This document shows positions 34,983-46,176 of a stretch of DNA of 64,000 nucleotides, in pieces (positions within the stretch are counted from its first letter, which is position 1; each line of letters opens with the position of its first letter). Under the pieces are notes generated by a model. That model had not been told where the DNA came from. It saw nothing but the letters and a program-made list of their open reading frames with translations, and did no database searches. Made by a program: the position numbers and the translations under genes. The stretch comes from Cololabis saira (lineage: Eukaryota; Chordata; Actinopteri; Beloniformes; Belonidae), in the NCBI RefSeq assembly GCF_033807715.1, contig NC_084597.1, positions 7,134,647 to 7,198,646 of the forward strand, read 5' to 3'.

Positions 34983-35161
34983 CCAGATGTAGGCTACCGG
35001 GCAATATTTATAGACGCACAGGTAGCCTACACGTCACTCACGTGACTTTGTTGTTATTAAATCTCGACCTGCGCGGAGCGCGAGGAGACATATCCACTCT
35101 GTTTACTGCCACTGGCAGTCATCCAGGAATTCACAGAACCATAGTTACATCCGTAACTTCC
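34983..35161 (-). repeat. DIRS right inverted terminal repeat
   Basis: Inverse of 31555-31712, extending outward to ACATCCGTAACTTCC. This outermost part is matched only by the internal complementary region and not by the left ITR, as in other DIRS elements. Confidence 0.88.
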
Positions 35162-35345
35162 GTGATATTACTTTTTTGCTATTGATTATTTCGGACAGTA
35201 GGATGTGTATGTGGTTGCCTGACGTTTTTCTTTTTTCTTTTTTTTTTTTAAATCAGATAGCTATATATTGGGGGGGACATTTTGAGCATATCTGAATATT
35301 GGGGGGGACATGTCCCCCCCAATGTATATGGTGATTTTGGCCCTG

Positions 35346-35378
35346 ATATAAATAAACTTGCTTGCCTTGCCTTGTATC
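35346..35378 (+). mobile_element. L2 LINE 3' terminus, displaced by the hAT insertion
   Basis: ATATAAATAAACTTGCTTGC followed by CTTGCCTTG continues the L2 3' end interrupted at 31138. Confidence 0.8.
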
Positions 35379-35499
35379 CTGCTCAAATAGCCCTGGATAT
35401 TTTAACCAGCGGTCAGTCGAGGAACTGAGGCAGATCTTAGTTCTGCATTAGATTCAACCTGGAGGCGCTGGCTCTGAACAAGCCACCTTCGCTCTCTCT

Positions 35500-35747
35500 T
35501 GAAAATATTTGTACATTTTTTTGTAAATATTATCCATTTTTTTTCTGTTTTTTTTTAGTGTTTACTATTTTTTATTTCTCTCTTGTACATACTCTTTTTC
35601 TACTTTTTTCTACTATTGCTCTTTTTATTATTTAACTATTTATTGGTTATTTCTATTTAAATTTTTTTGTATAAAGCGTGTGTGTGTTTTGGCTGCTGCA
35701 CGACTGAATTTCTCCTCTGGGAGATCAATAAAGTCTTCTATTCTATT
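35500..35747 (+). mobile_element. 3' end of an unidentified non-LTR retrotransposon with (TTCTA)n tail
   Basis: T-rich sequence ends GCACGACTGAATTTCTCCTC, then GAGATCAATAAAGTC and (TTCTA)n, with an AATAAA-type signal close to a tandem-repeat tail. The tail resumes at 36468-36497 after the inserted hAT element. The family is not resolved. Confidence 0.5.
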
Positions 35748-35845
35748 TAGGGCTGTTCGATTAATCGATTTTAAATCGTAATCGCGATTATGTAATTAGA
35801 ACGATGTTAAAACGTGGAAAATCGTAAAATATATTTTTCCCTTTA

Positions 35846-35885
35846 TTTTTTTTACCTTGTCTGCACACATATTAATGATTGATGG
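35846..35885 (-). mobile_element. About 30-bp match to the 3' tip of the L1/Tx1 LINE
   Basis: TTTTACCTTGTCTGCACACA followed by TATTAATGATTGAT matches the 3' end and poly(A) start of the LINE at 18350-18384 with one mismatch. No TSD was identified. It is either an extremely truncated LINE insertion or sequence shared by both elements. Confidence 0.45.
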
Positions 35886-36029
35886 AAATACCTCTCAATA
35901 CCTGTGACAAGTGCCCCATGGGAGAGGCTCTTTAGTGTAGGAGGGGGCGTTGTAACATGCCACCGGGCATCCCTCAAGCCAGATGCGCTAGACCGGCTCG
36001 TGTTCCTTGCAAAAAACTTGCAAATGTGA
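35883..36029 (+). pseudogene. hAT transposase C-terminal (hATC) dimerisation domain remnant
   Basis: The frame reads WKYLSIPVTSAPWERLFSVG, then GGVVTCHRASLKPDALDRL and VFLAKNLQM, followed by TGA (36027-36029). The order P-x-x-S-x-P-x-E-R-x-F-S, then R-x-x-L and L-x-F-L-x-x-N-L is the hATC signature through which hAT transposases dimerise. The stop is where the protein normally ends. The catalytic core upstream is deleted, so this is a decayed or internally deleted copy. The stretch has no start codon of its own. Confidence 0.85.
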
Positions 36030-36475
36030 ATAGCAAATGTAATGACTGACATTACACACCTCTACCTCCTTCATGGGTTGCATTATTATTTAGCATGCAA
36101 AGACCCAGTTTAGTTGAATTAGAAAATGTCTTGTTTTATTTAATTGGAAATATAACTTACTGTATGTTTGCAAGTGCTGATTTGCTGATTTTTTTTTTTC
36201 AGAGATAAAACTTTATATTTTATTATATTTTTAAAAACTTTTTTTCAACTTATTTTACAGAGTTTTGCACTTTATTCATTCATTTTTGGTTTAATAAGAG
36301 CAAAGTTTGCACTTAAAGCCCAATGGGGCAAATGTTCAATAAAAAAACAGCATATTTGAAATCATTTCTTTGCCTTTTGTCAATTCACAAAATAATCGTA
36401 ATCGAAAATCGGATTTTGAGAGAAAAAAAATCGAGATTTTATTTTTGGGCAAAATCGAACAGCCCTAATTCTATT

Positions 36476-37484
36476 CTATTCTATTCTATTCTATTCTCAG
36501 AGCCTTCCAGATCAACCCAGAGTCCAGCATCAAAAAAAGCTAAGCAGCTAATGTGATGACAGCTCGTAAAACTGTAAAGTAGCTTGATGAGTTACATAAA
36601 ACTTCATCCTCCTGATCCCCCCGGGACTGACTAGTTTTAAGAGCCAGCACCTAGTGGTCGTTGGATAAACTGTAAATGTAACTGTAAACAGGTCGCTGCC
36701 CCTCGCTGTGAACAGAGCAGTAAAAAAGTGACGGAAAAGGAAGCTTTTGCACCGTATTTATGGTATTTTGACCAAAGCAGGCCAGTAAAAATTCCCCAAG
36801 ACCTTAGGTAACCGTGTCAACATTTGAAAAAAGCTCATATGTTTACTTAAAATATATAGAATAACTCGTGCGTTGTAAAACAAGGTAGTATCACTTGCCG
36901 GCTATAACTGAGCTAAAGACAGTGGGATCCGTCTGAACTCCACAATGTCACGCTGAGTTATCGCTCAATCTGACTGAAAGCACTCCCTGTTTTTCCAGGT
37001 GGGTTTTCAGATGAGTCACCCGTAGTTTCTGTGGATTCTTGAAGTTTTCCATTTAGACTTTCAGCTGATACACTAAATTGCTACCAGCATGTGCCACAGA
37101 TCTGATAAGATCCCCGTGAGAGATGTATTGTGAGACGGTCTGGTACGAGAAGGGACTACGCTCTTGCTCTCTGCAAAGCTTCATTCACACAGATACTTTC
37201 AGGATTTCAGTGAATCTGACACACATTTCCCAGACTGGAATTTTGCTGTTGAAAAATATTAGTGTTAAAAAAACCACACATTTTCAGCTATTTGCTGTTT
37301 AGAAGTCAGCAGTTTTGAGCTGTATCATTAATCTCATTTCATATTCGTATGCCCCAGCTATTTAAAAGATGAAGTTTATTTATTCTTTTACGGTATTTTG
37401 CATCAGAGAAGCAATATCACTACATTTATTTAACCCAGTTTGTATTTTCTGAGAACACAGTCACACAGTTTCTCATCATACACC
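36476..37484. other. (TTCTA)n tail remainder, then unassigned sequence
   Basis: After the pentanucleotide tail ends near 36497 no gene, RNA or element border is recognised. Confidence 0.5.
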
Positions 37485-38223
37485 CAGTACTGGAGTTGAG
37501 GGGGATGACGGGGATGGCTGAACTAAAAATGGTCCAAATCATCCCCCCTGTAAAACTGCCATCCCCCCTTTCCATCCCTTATGTAATTTCATCAATGAAT
37601 GTGGTTTTACTGCTATTTCAACATTTAGAGTCATCACCAGAAAAATAACTTATTTGACAATTTTCACCTGTTTCAAGTAAATTTTCCCTTTAAATAAGTA
37701 GAAAAATCTGCCAGTGGAACAAGATTTATCTTCTTATTACAAGCAAAAAAATCTTGTTCCACTGGCAGATTTTTCTACTTATTTCAAGTGAAAATCTACT
37801 TGAAACAGGTGAAAATTGTTGTTTTTTCCAGTGATGAGTCTTGTTTTAAGTGTAATGAGATTTTTTTTTACTAAAATGAGACATTTTAACTAGAAATAAG
37901 ACAAATATTCTTGTTAAGATTTTGAGTTTTTGCAGTGATCCATGTTACTTATCCTGTGAAGGACAGAGTCATATTGATAAGTTCAGAAAAGTGTTTTTTA
38001 TTGTTGTGTTTTGATGTATTTGATGTAAGCCCAGTGGATATTTAAAGCTTACAGAAGGCTGCATTTAACTGCTGCTATGTCATTCCTGCAGTATTTCTGC
38101 AGGTGTTTTGGTCACTGCTATTATTTGTAATATATTATATTATTTGTAATCAGCACAAATTATCTGTCCCCATATGATAAAATCCACCATCCCCCCTGAT
38201 TTTTTTTTACAACTCGAGTACTG
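37485..38223. mobile_element. hAT-like MITE (CAGTACTGGAGTTG ends) with a nested fold-back
   Basis: The left end is CAGTACTGGAGTTGAGGGGG and the right end, inverted, is CAGTACTCGAGTTGTAAAA. Flanks CATACACC and CATATAGC agree at 6 of 8 bases. Bases 37630-37940 contain a fold-back (AAATCTGCCAGTGGAACAAG against CTTGTTCCACTGGCAGATTT) related to the MITE at 61217-61606. Confidence 0.7.
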
Positions 38224-38638
38224 CATATAGCCTTTACTGTTGTAAATCATTCACTTTATTAAAATAAAACCTTATTTCACCATCATCATAAGACTGGGTG
38301 ACATGTTGTGTTTCCACAGCAGACAATCCTGAGGGGACTGCAGACGACAATCTGTTGTTCCAGGTTTTAAATATTACTGAACAAATTAATTAATGTCGCC
38401 AAGAATGGAAATAACAACTCTGCTATTCAGTATTTATATGATGGGCTTTAAGCAGCTCTCTACATGGAAATGTGTAGCAGTAAAGTGACCATGGTCTATG
38501 GTTAAAATAACTCTGAATAATGAACTAGATCCTGGTTAGATCATCTGATCATATGATGCCATCTAGTGAGCATCTTGGGTACACACACTGCAGTCATGTC
38601 ACAAGACAAATCATCCATAAATAAAGGTTGAACTTGAG
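38224..38638. other. Unassigned sequence
   Basis: No gene or repeat border is seen before the next TSD. Confidence 0.5.
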
Positions 38639-39313
38639 CAGGGGTGGAAAGTAACAAATTACATTTACTCACGTTACTGTAATTGAGTACTTTTTATGAG
38701 TAATTTGTAATTTTCTAAGTAGTTTTTGAAATATGTAATTTTTACTTTTACTCGAGTACATTTTGACCCAAGTATTTTACTTCGCTACATTTGAACACCC
38801 TCACGTTACTGAGTACAAAATTTATGGTGAAAATCTTGTGGGCGTTTTATTGTGATTTATTGTGAATAGCAGGATCCTGCGGGCGTTGGGCACTTTATTT
38901 TGTGTTTGAATACTTTGATTCTGGTTTTAGTGTTGTCGGTTGGACAATATGACTGAAAATAGTTTGCACTTTACAGTACAGGTTGTGACTGTCCTTTTTT
39001 TTCCTGTTCTGCAGAAGTAAAAGGATCATGTTACTGAGCTCAGCTGAGCTTTTACAAGTGTGGATGTTTACTTTAATATGCCTCGAAGTTAATTAAAACA
39101 ACTTGTGCTGGATTTGATTCGTGACTCATCCTTTTTTTGCATTAAATAACTGAAAGTAACTTTTACTCAAATTACATTTTAAATGAAGTACTTTTGGTCT
39201 TTTACTCGAGTACATTTTTAGATGAGTACTTTTACTCTTACTTTGAGTAGGATTTAAGCAAAGTAAAGATACTTTTACTCAATTACAATTTTTCAGTACT
39301 TTTTCCACCTCTG
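38639..39313. mobile_element. hAT-type MITE (CAGGGGTGGAAAGTAAC / CCACCTCTG ends)
   Basis: A perfect 8-bp TSD AACTTGAG lies at 38631-38638 and 39314-39321. Subterminal ACTTTTACTC motifs place it with the elements at 7911 and 48364. It is non-coding. Confidence 0.88.
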
Positions 39314-39321
39314 AACTTGAG

Positions 39322-39878
39322 AGAAAAGTGACAGGCATAAATTCGGTGCAGGAATCCTGCACCTGCAGAGTGCATGCCTGTAGAGACCGTGGGAAGATGA
39401 AAACTTTGGACAAACTGTCTCAAAACAGTTCAGAAGATGCAGCTTCACAGGCCAAGTGTGTGAGGTTTTCGCCAGTGAAACCAGTATGACTGAGGTGGGA
39501 GTGCAAAAAAACCCAACCTTTTATCATTTAAAGACATATTGCGCAAGATGAGGGTTCATCTGCACAGTATCACGCCACCATTGTAATTACCTCTGTCATG
39601 TTTGCTGGGCCTGCTCCTCCAACCAAGCCCAGCAACTGTGCTGTGACTCATTAACGGTGGAAAATCATACCTATTGCCTAATACGTAACTTACTTTATTC
39701 TATATGGTTTACGTAGAGCGTCACATGAGCAGAGAACAAGAAAAATAATAATAATTAAATGAGGTGTGGTACAAAAACGGAAGTAAAGGTGTTTTATAGG
39801 AATTAAATCAAGCACCACTGTGGAAAACTTATTGTAAATCCGTGATCGGCACATTCATAGTGACTGCAGTAAGGCTAA
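39322..39878. other. Unassigned sequence
   Basis: No recognised gene or element. Confidence 0.5.
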
Positions 39879-39946
<68 letters not shown>

Positions 39947-40161
39947 GGATAATGGTAAATAATAGTTTTGAAAAAAATATAATAATAATAATAATAATAA
40001 TAAGGAAATAATAATTACAATAATAATAAAATATAATAAGGATAATAATAATAATGATAATAATAATAGAAATAAATAAAAATAACAATAATACTAAAAA
40101 AATAATAGTAGTAATAATAACAATAAATCATAGGAAAAGAACAATTAATAATTATTATTAA

Positions 40162-40192
<31 letters not shown>

Positions 40193-40230
40193 AATAATAA
40201 GGATAATGGTAAATAATCGTTTTGAAAAAA

Positions 40231-40263
<33 letters not shown>
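39879..40263. repeat. (TAA)n microsatellite region
   Basis: Runs of ATAATA with interruptions. The block AAGGATAATGGTAAATAAT occurs twice (about 39945 and 40199), showing duplication of a larger unit. Confidence 0.95.
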
Positions 40264-40265
<2 letters not shown>

Positions 40266-41356
40266 CGATGAGCACAGGGTTAATACATATTATCACCTTT
40301 TCACCTTTTGCAGCTGCACCCACATTCATGTCCAAACATTTAATCAACGCCCAAATAGTGACTAACGCACCAACAGTCATCGTCTCTCCACAGTTTGCCA
40401 AGATTCTGATGATTCAAGGCAAAGACAACATCCAAACAGATGCAGTGAGAGTGAGCCATTGTATGGAGGCATTTGTCATGAAAACAAAAATAATAATGAC
40501 AAAGAAAGGACTGTCAGACTGTGTATATGAGCTATAAAAAAAAAAGGTTTTGTTTTAAGTCTCCCAAAGTTAAGACCTTACAAAACCAGCGACGGCAGGA
40601 AGGGTATGTTCTTGGTGACATTAATCCTCACCTTCAGATGTGCAGCCACAATAGGAGACGGATGATTTAAACATTTCTGATAGCAACAGGCCTTGTCAAG
40701 GAGTTGTAACTTTAATGGGAGGTAAACAAGAAATATCAGGCGATAAAAACCTGATGTCAGCAGTAATGCAACAGGAAAGGTGCCAACTGCTTTAAAACAG
40801 AAGAGGAAGGGACTCCTGCACTGTTATTGCAAAGATGGTAAAGTTTTCTTTATTTTATTTCAGAAAGGATTCCTCTTTTTTGTGACAACTCACACACAAA
40901 AAAAAGGAAAAAAGCCATCCACCCACGCAATAACGTCACCTCATTAATGCCCTTCCATCAAACTGAAGGACATTTTATAAACACAGACACCATTTTGCAT
41001 TTTGCCAGTTTTCATCTTGTCGTATATCGTATTTCATCTTGCCTCGTTTGTCAGACATGACAAATGAGGTGACTGAGAAGAACCCACACGGTTTCATCAT
41101 AGCTAGAAGACTTACATCAACTGTAAATACATAAATGAAAAAAGAAGTCTGTATTTGGAAGTTGAAGGGTAGCATGAGACTTAAACACATGATTGTTATC
41201 CAGGAGACACTGTGATCCTTAACCTAACTATTGAACCTGAGAGATCAATCATTCTTTATTTTTTCTTTTATTTCTTTATTTAATTCTTTATTTAATTCTT
41301 TATTTTTCTCGCTCTTGTCTTGTGATTAATGAGTCCAAAATGCTGTTTCACATATA
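40264..41356. other. Unassigned sequence
   Basis: A 89-codon frame at 40268-40537 shows no domain I can name. Nothing else is called. Confidence 0.45.
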
Positions 41357-42255
41357 GGGCCTGATTTACTAAAGGTTTGCGTGCGTAAAAACCTGTGCAA
41401 ACTTGACATCACCTGCAAACCAATGTGCAAGCTGATCTACTAACAGCGTGCAAAGAGGACTGCGTCTCTCAAATGAGCAAAATAGCACACGCTGTTCATT
41501 TAGTACTTTTGCCCTGATGAATAATCAATATGGGGCATACCCGCCAGAAAGCGCTAAATACTGGGAGGGGAAAATGCAAATAGGTTCATTTACCACACGC
41601 AATGAGATTTACCAAGCCTGAAAGTAATTGCGGGGATTGTGATTGCGTCTGTATTTAATACGTTCCAAAGGAAGGTGCTAATCTGCCCAGCATTACGCAC
41701 CGATGGCTGCTGTTATTGTGGCAAGGAGGCGACATCGCCAAAATCAAAGAATACGCAGAGAGAGAGTCTTTATTCTGCTGCATGCTATTTTAAAAATGGT
41801 TGCACAAGTTTTATTAAAGGCCACTTTTTCTTTAGTTCTTCGCCTTATATCTTGCCACCTTCTTTTAACCTCATCTGCCGTTCTTTTTGTCTTACCAACT
41901 GCATTTATTCTATCGCAGATTTTCTCCCATATTGCGTTTCTTTTGGTAATGTTTAAATTTCTTTGCTGTAGTTCACGAATGTGTTTATTTGCATCTTCCA
42001 CTAATATCTCTAACTCCAACTCGTCAAATTTCATTTTGTGCTTGCGACTATATCCTGCTTTCCATCCAGACTCTCCATGGCGCAAACCGTAAGACACGCA
42101 ACACCTCATTTAAATACTGCTGTTTGCACCTGTTATCAATTGCACAAGCATTCTTAGTTGATCACCCGCAAAACACACAACAACAGCACGTGCAAACTTT
42201 TTCAGTGCACACGCAATTTAGTACTCTTTATTTAGGATCTTAGTAAATCAGGCCC
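41357..42255 (-). mobile_element. PIF/Harbinger element with Myb-like exon, copy 2
   Basis: Ends are identical to copy 1 at 26332 (GGGCCTGATTTACTAAAGG), with 3-bp TSD ATA (41354-41356 and 42256-42258). The two copies are roughly 97% alike by eye, indicating a recently active family. Confidence 0.87.
41744..42080 (-). pseudogene. Harbinger Myb/SANT-like exon, copy 2
   Basis: It carries the same Myb-like block (KRTADEVKRRWQDIRRRTKE) as copy 1. The ATG equivalent to copy 1 is at about 42080. A small indel near 42050 puts the first residues in another frame, so this copy cannot make the same N-terminus. No transposase gene accompanies it. Confidence 0.6.
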
Positions 42256-42387
42256 ATAGACCACTTAGTGGCACTGCACAATGTAAAATAACTTTTTTTA
42301 AATAGTTTTATGATCAAGTTCTCAGTGGTGCTATGATTAAATGATTATAAATATTATGACTTGTATTAAATCTCTCCGTAACACCAG

Positions 42388-43648
42388 GGGCCTGTACTAC
42401 GAAGCAAGTTCAACATATCCAGGATATCTTTTCCTTATCCAGATTCACTAAGCGGGACAATTGCAATCACGCTAAGCGGTCACACGACGGGGGTTATCAA
42501 CTCGGTATATCAACCCAGGTTTCTCCAATCTGGATATGAGCGCGTGCACATAAAAGGGGCAGTGTTTTCAGCGCATGACCAATCGCAAGCATAGAGAAGT
42601 CCGCTGTCAGAGCCGCTTATTTCAGTAGCGAAGAGCAAACAATAATTTTACGGAAATATGATGAGTATAGGCATATAATACAGGCAAAAAGCAACACAGT
42701 TGCAGCTGCAAAATGCAGGAAAGACAGCTGGCAAAAGATCGCTGACTGTATAAATGCGTAAATTCATAGGGATATAAACATATATTTGAATATTCTGGGA
42801 ATCTTAATCTTAAACTGTAAACCATGATCAGCAATATTAAAATAATAAAAGGCTTGCAATATTTCAGTTGATTTGTAATGAATCCAGAATGTATGACATT
42901 TTTTTGTTTTTGTGTTTGCATTACAGAAAATCACAATATTCTAATTTTCTGAGACAGTCCTGTATATATTGGTTCTATAACTATTGTTGTTGACCGATAA
43001 CTTGTGCTGATGCTGTACCAAAGAATTGGGTTTTTTTATTTATTTTATTTAATTTTTTATTTTTTCAGGAGGGGGTATTTAGTATTTTAAAGTGACTTCT
43101 CAGAATGTTTGAGGGACGAAATTGAAAATCCCTTTTTTGCTATCCCCTTACAAATGCATCTTCTTTTTGATTTCTTCTTGATTTATTTATTTAATTGGTA
43201 TTAGTTTTGGATTGACTGTACATCGGATTTTGGGTGATGATTTGTTTTATTTATTCATTGATTGATTTATTTTTTATTTTCTCCTCCACCTCTTTTTTCT
43301 TTTTTTCTGGATCGTTTATACAGGTACTCATCAGGGAAAGCAAAGGGGTTTTGGCGGTCCCTGAATACGCGTTCTCTTCGGAGGGATCCTCTCACGATCC
43401 GCGCACCAAGCTCCACTGGAAAGGGCATGCCATTTTCCAAGAGAGCTGATTGGTCAGTGGGCGGTGCTTTTACACCCGGCGATCTGTATCTCGAACATAA
43501 CCTGCTCCGGAGCAGGTTAGCTGTTCAGCATAAGTTACCATGGCGATGTACCCCGGTAAGAAGTGAACCACCGTCGTAGTCCTGAAAACCCAGGGTTAAA
43601 CCTGAAGTTACCTCGCTAACCCCAAATCCCGCTTCGTAGTACAGGCCC
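42388..43648 (+). mobile_element. Second PIF/Harbinger family (GGGCCTGTACTACGAAGC ends)
   Basis: Inverted ends GGGCCTGTACTACGAAGC and GCTTCGTAGTACAGGCCC are flanked by 3-bp TSD CAG (42385-42387 and 43649-43651). It contains a Myb/SANT exon near the left end. No transposase was found. The 3-bp TSD and Myb exon fit PIF/Harbinger. Confidence 0.85.
42618..42761 (+). pseudogene. Harbinger Myb/SANT-like exon fragment
   Basis: The frame reads SEEQTIILRKYDEYRHIIQA, then KSNTVAAAKCRKDSWQKIAD and CINA before TAA. This is the first part of a Myb/SANT-like domain of the Harbinger accessory protein, with a conserved Trp in DSWQKIAD. It stops before the rest of the domain. A splice donor could lie close to CINA (GCGTAAAT follows), so an exon end is possible. 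Confidence 0.6.
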
Positions 43649-43651
43649 CAG

Positions 43652-44097
43652 GTCTCAGTTAGTCCATCTTTAATGAGGCCAGAAAATGTTTAAAGTTCAA
43701 TTCTAGTCTTTTATTTTATCATCATTTCATCCCACCACCCACACGCTCGCAAATGTCTGAATACACACAAAGAAACGGAAAAAAAGAGGAAAAGATGAGT
43801 TAGTTAGTTAGTTAGTTAGTTAGTGATTTTTTATTCCGAACATGCAAATGATATATAACGTAAATATGAACAAGTAAAACAGAAATAATAATACAAAATG
43901 GCCGATCAAGACAATTTTACAAAACAAAACAAAATAAAACAAAAAAACAGCACAGTAATTTCACTTGCATGTCCGAAAAGGGGTGGGAAGAAGTATAATT
44001 TATTTAATCCCGCCCCTTCTCCATAAAATATTAACAATATTTATTTATGTCCTTCTTATTTTTACATTACTCTTTTCTTAATTATATATAAATATAT

Positions 44098-44099
<2 letters not shown>
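43652..44099. other. Probable LINE or SINE 3' tail, otherwise unassigned
   Basis: GTTAGTTAGTTAG repeats at 43798-43823 are followed by TTTTATTCCGAACATGC and, near 43970, GCATGTCCGAAAAGGGGTGG, which look like a dispersed fish repeat in minus orientation. The family is not resolved. Confidence 0.35.
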
Positions 44100-44168
<69 letters not shown>

Positions 44169-44217
44169 TACTGTACGTACATAATATACATATACACACA
44201 AACATACAAGTACACAT

Positions 44218-44252
<35 letters not shown>

Positions 44253-44260
44253 TACACTCT
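44100..44260. repeat. (CA)n and (CATA)n microsatellite
   Basis: A CA run at 44100-44164, then CATA-type repeats with a further CA run near 44235. Confidence 0.95.
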
Positions 44261-44345
44261 TTTTTCATTATATTTCGTAATTGTGCTGACAACATATAAA
44301 TAAATAATAATTAACAAAAGAAAAAATATATAAATATACATATAT

Positions 44346-44458
<113 letters not shown>

Positions 44459-44459
44459 C

Positions 44460-45195
44460 ACATACACATACATACACCTAAACAATGAACACATGGTTCA
44501 TGTGTTCATTGTTTGTTCATGAGAGAAACACCAATTACTGCATGAGCGGCGGCTGCAAGGCAGAGCATCAGTGATGCATCTTCATCCTCTATTGGCTTTA
44601 CTTGTCTCCTCTTTTTCCTCATTTCACCTGTTTAAGATGTTTAAGAAATTCTCAAATTAAATTCTGGAAACCACATTAAATCTTAGAAAAGCTGCAAAAA
44701 GGCAAACCTTTTTATGTTTTCAATGTACTTTAAAAAGCAGAAATTTTGTACAATACAGTAACAAACACTCATCTAGGAAGAATGACACAGACAGGAGCAG
44801 CGCATGCTTGAAGAGGTGCACGCTTGTCATTATTGATCCTCTGAAATCTCATGTCTTTCTCAAAATTGTGAATTTACTCTTGAAAATTAAGGAAAGGGCT
44901 TACAAAGGCTTTTGCTACGCTACGACATGTTCTTCATCCAGGAGACGGGTATTTATAAGTACTATAATCCACACCACCTCAAGTGCAACTACCAGAAAGG
45001 CAATCTGTAAAATTCCCATTACTTTAAATGATATTAAAAATGTAACAGCTCTGAATAATATAATAACATAAACCTTCAGCTTGACATTAACAACTGGTAA
45101 CATGTTAGCTGAGTCTTTTTCTGAGCTCTGAGGTGTTTTACATTCTTAAGACCAAACAGCTACGAGCAATCTAATGTCCATGTTTTGAGAGGGAG
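44460..45195. other. Unassigned sequence
   Basis: A short inverted repeat, AATGAACACATGGTTCATGT with TGTTCATTG, lies at 44483-44515. No gene was recognised. Confidence 0.45.
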
Positions 45196-45275
45196 ACTAA
45201 AGCTGGATTTATGCTTCTGTGTCACATCGACACCATACCGCAGCGCCGTCTGTGACCGGCGCTGCAGCTGGGAAC
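45196..45275. repeat. Fragment related to the palindromic CGTAGGCTCTGCG MITE family
   Basis: AAAGCTGGATTTATGCTTCT resembles AAGGCTGATTTATGGTTCC. Only one end is visible and it is diverged. Confidence 0.35.
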
Positions 45276-45539
45276 CCTGGCTAGAAGAATTACTGGACAA
45301 CCTCCATGACGTCATGAGGTTCCTGACGCCTGGTTTTGAAGGCTGTTTTCCTCTTTCTGTGCAGCACCATGCTGTTAATTGTCTTTTTGGTATAATTAAT
45401 AGCACAAAAACCCATATTATACTTAAAATAATAGTGATTATACTCTCTTAGCTTTTGATTCACAGCTCAGATGTCAAATGCAGTTGCTATGTAGAAACAC
45501 CCACGCGCCTGAATAAATATTTAATCTGTTCTTTTAATT

Positions 45540-46060
45540 GATTTTATTTATTTAAAGGTTTAGATAACAGGGACAATGCACATTAATAACACATTTAAAC
45601 AAATATAAAATGTGCCTGAATTAGCCAAAAAGGCTATTTTGCATCCGCTGTCCCTGGACTGATGTAAAAATAGTCAACCTAAAAGAAAGAATTACTAGAT
45701 ACAATCAATAAAACATTTCCGTATAAAAAGGCTATATCAGAATAGAGATTAAGAGGTAAAAAACTAAGCTAAAATACATAAACACACAGGTTAACATAAG
45801 CTCAACAACAGACAATTGCTACAAACGAAAACAGAAACAACATGAAGCAGCAACAGTAACATCAGCATTAATAACACAAGACACAGTAACATTAACATTA
45901 ATAACACGAGACACAGTAACACACTAACAGGCCAAAAACAAACAAGACAAAAGCACTAAACACTGAATAAAAAGCCATGCACAAAAAGCAACATTATAAC
46001 TAGACAAACTAAGAGGCAACATGACAGGTGACATCAGACGAGAAATCAAACGTGAAATTT
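45540..46060. repeat. Probable dispersed repeat, minus orientation
   Basis: GACAATGCACATTAATAACA followed by TTAGCCAAAAAGGCTA and CTGTCCCTGGACTGATG has the look of a common teleost retrotransposon 3' region. A diverged AACATTAACATTAATAACAC repeat follows. The family is not resolved. Confidence 0.35.
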
Positions 46061-46176
46061 AATAATGAATAAATATATATGGGATGGTGAAACTGGAATA
46101 TACATACATATATCATATATCACACCAGGCTGTAAATACCTTAACTTCAGGTCAGGTCAGTGTAGTGTCTCACTTA

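Larger units (their letters stand above)
31555..35161 (+). mobile_element. DIRS1-like retroelement, internally deleted
   Basis: The element has inverted terminal repeats (left 31555 to about 31712, right about 34983-35161) and an internal complementary region just inside the right ITR, the diagnostic DIRS layout. It encodes remnants of RT, RNase H and a tyrosine recombinase. No TSD is seen, as expected for recombinase-mediated insertion. A gag-like ORF is missing between the left ITR and the RT. At 3.6 kb it is shorter than typical DIRS elements. Multiple frameshifts make it non-functional. Confidence 0.9.
31139..35345. mobile_element. hAT-type element inserted in the L2 3' end, itself carrying a DIRS element
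   Basis: The left end is CAAGGCCTAAACCATGGGG and the right end, inverted, is CAGGGCCAAAATCACC. The 8-bp TSD ATATAAAT is exact (31131-31138 and 35346-35353). Without the DIRS insertion the element would be about 600 bp with no transposase, so it is a non-autonomous hAT. The interior has GGGGGGGAC repeats near both ends. Confidence 0.88.
35748..36467 (+). mobile_element. hAT element relic (TAGGGCTGTTCGATTAATCG ends)
   Basis: The left end is TAGGGCTGTTCGATT and the right end, inverted, is TAGGGCTGTTCGATTTTG. The 8-bp TSD ATTCTATT is exact (35740-35747 and 36468-36475), although it lies in a TTCTA repeat. The element keeps the final exon part of its transposase (35883-36029). Confidence 0.85.

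Noticed and set aside
40268..40537. 89-codon frame and a 128-codon frame on the other strand after the (TAA)n tract
   Set aside because: The antisense frame is largely microsatellite. Neither shows a recognisable motif or plausible exon borders.
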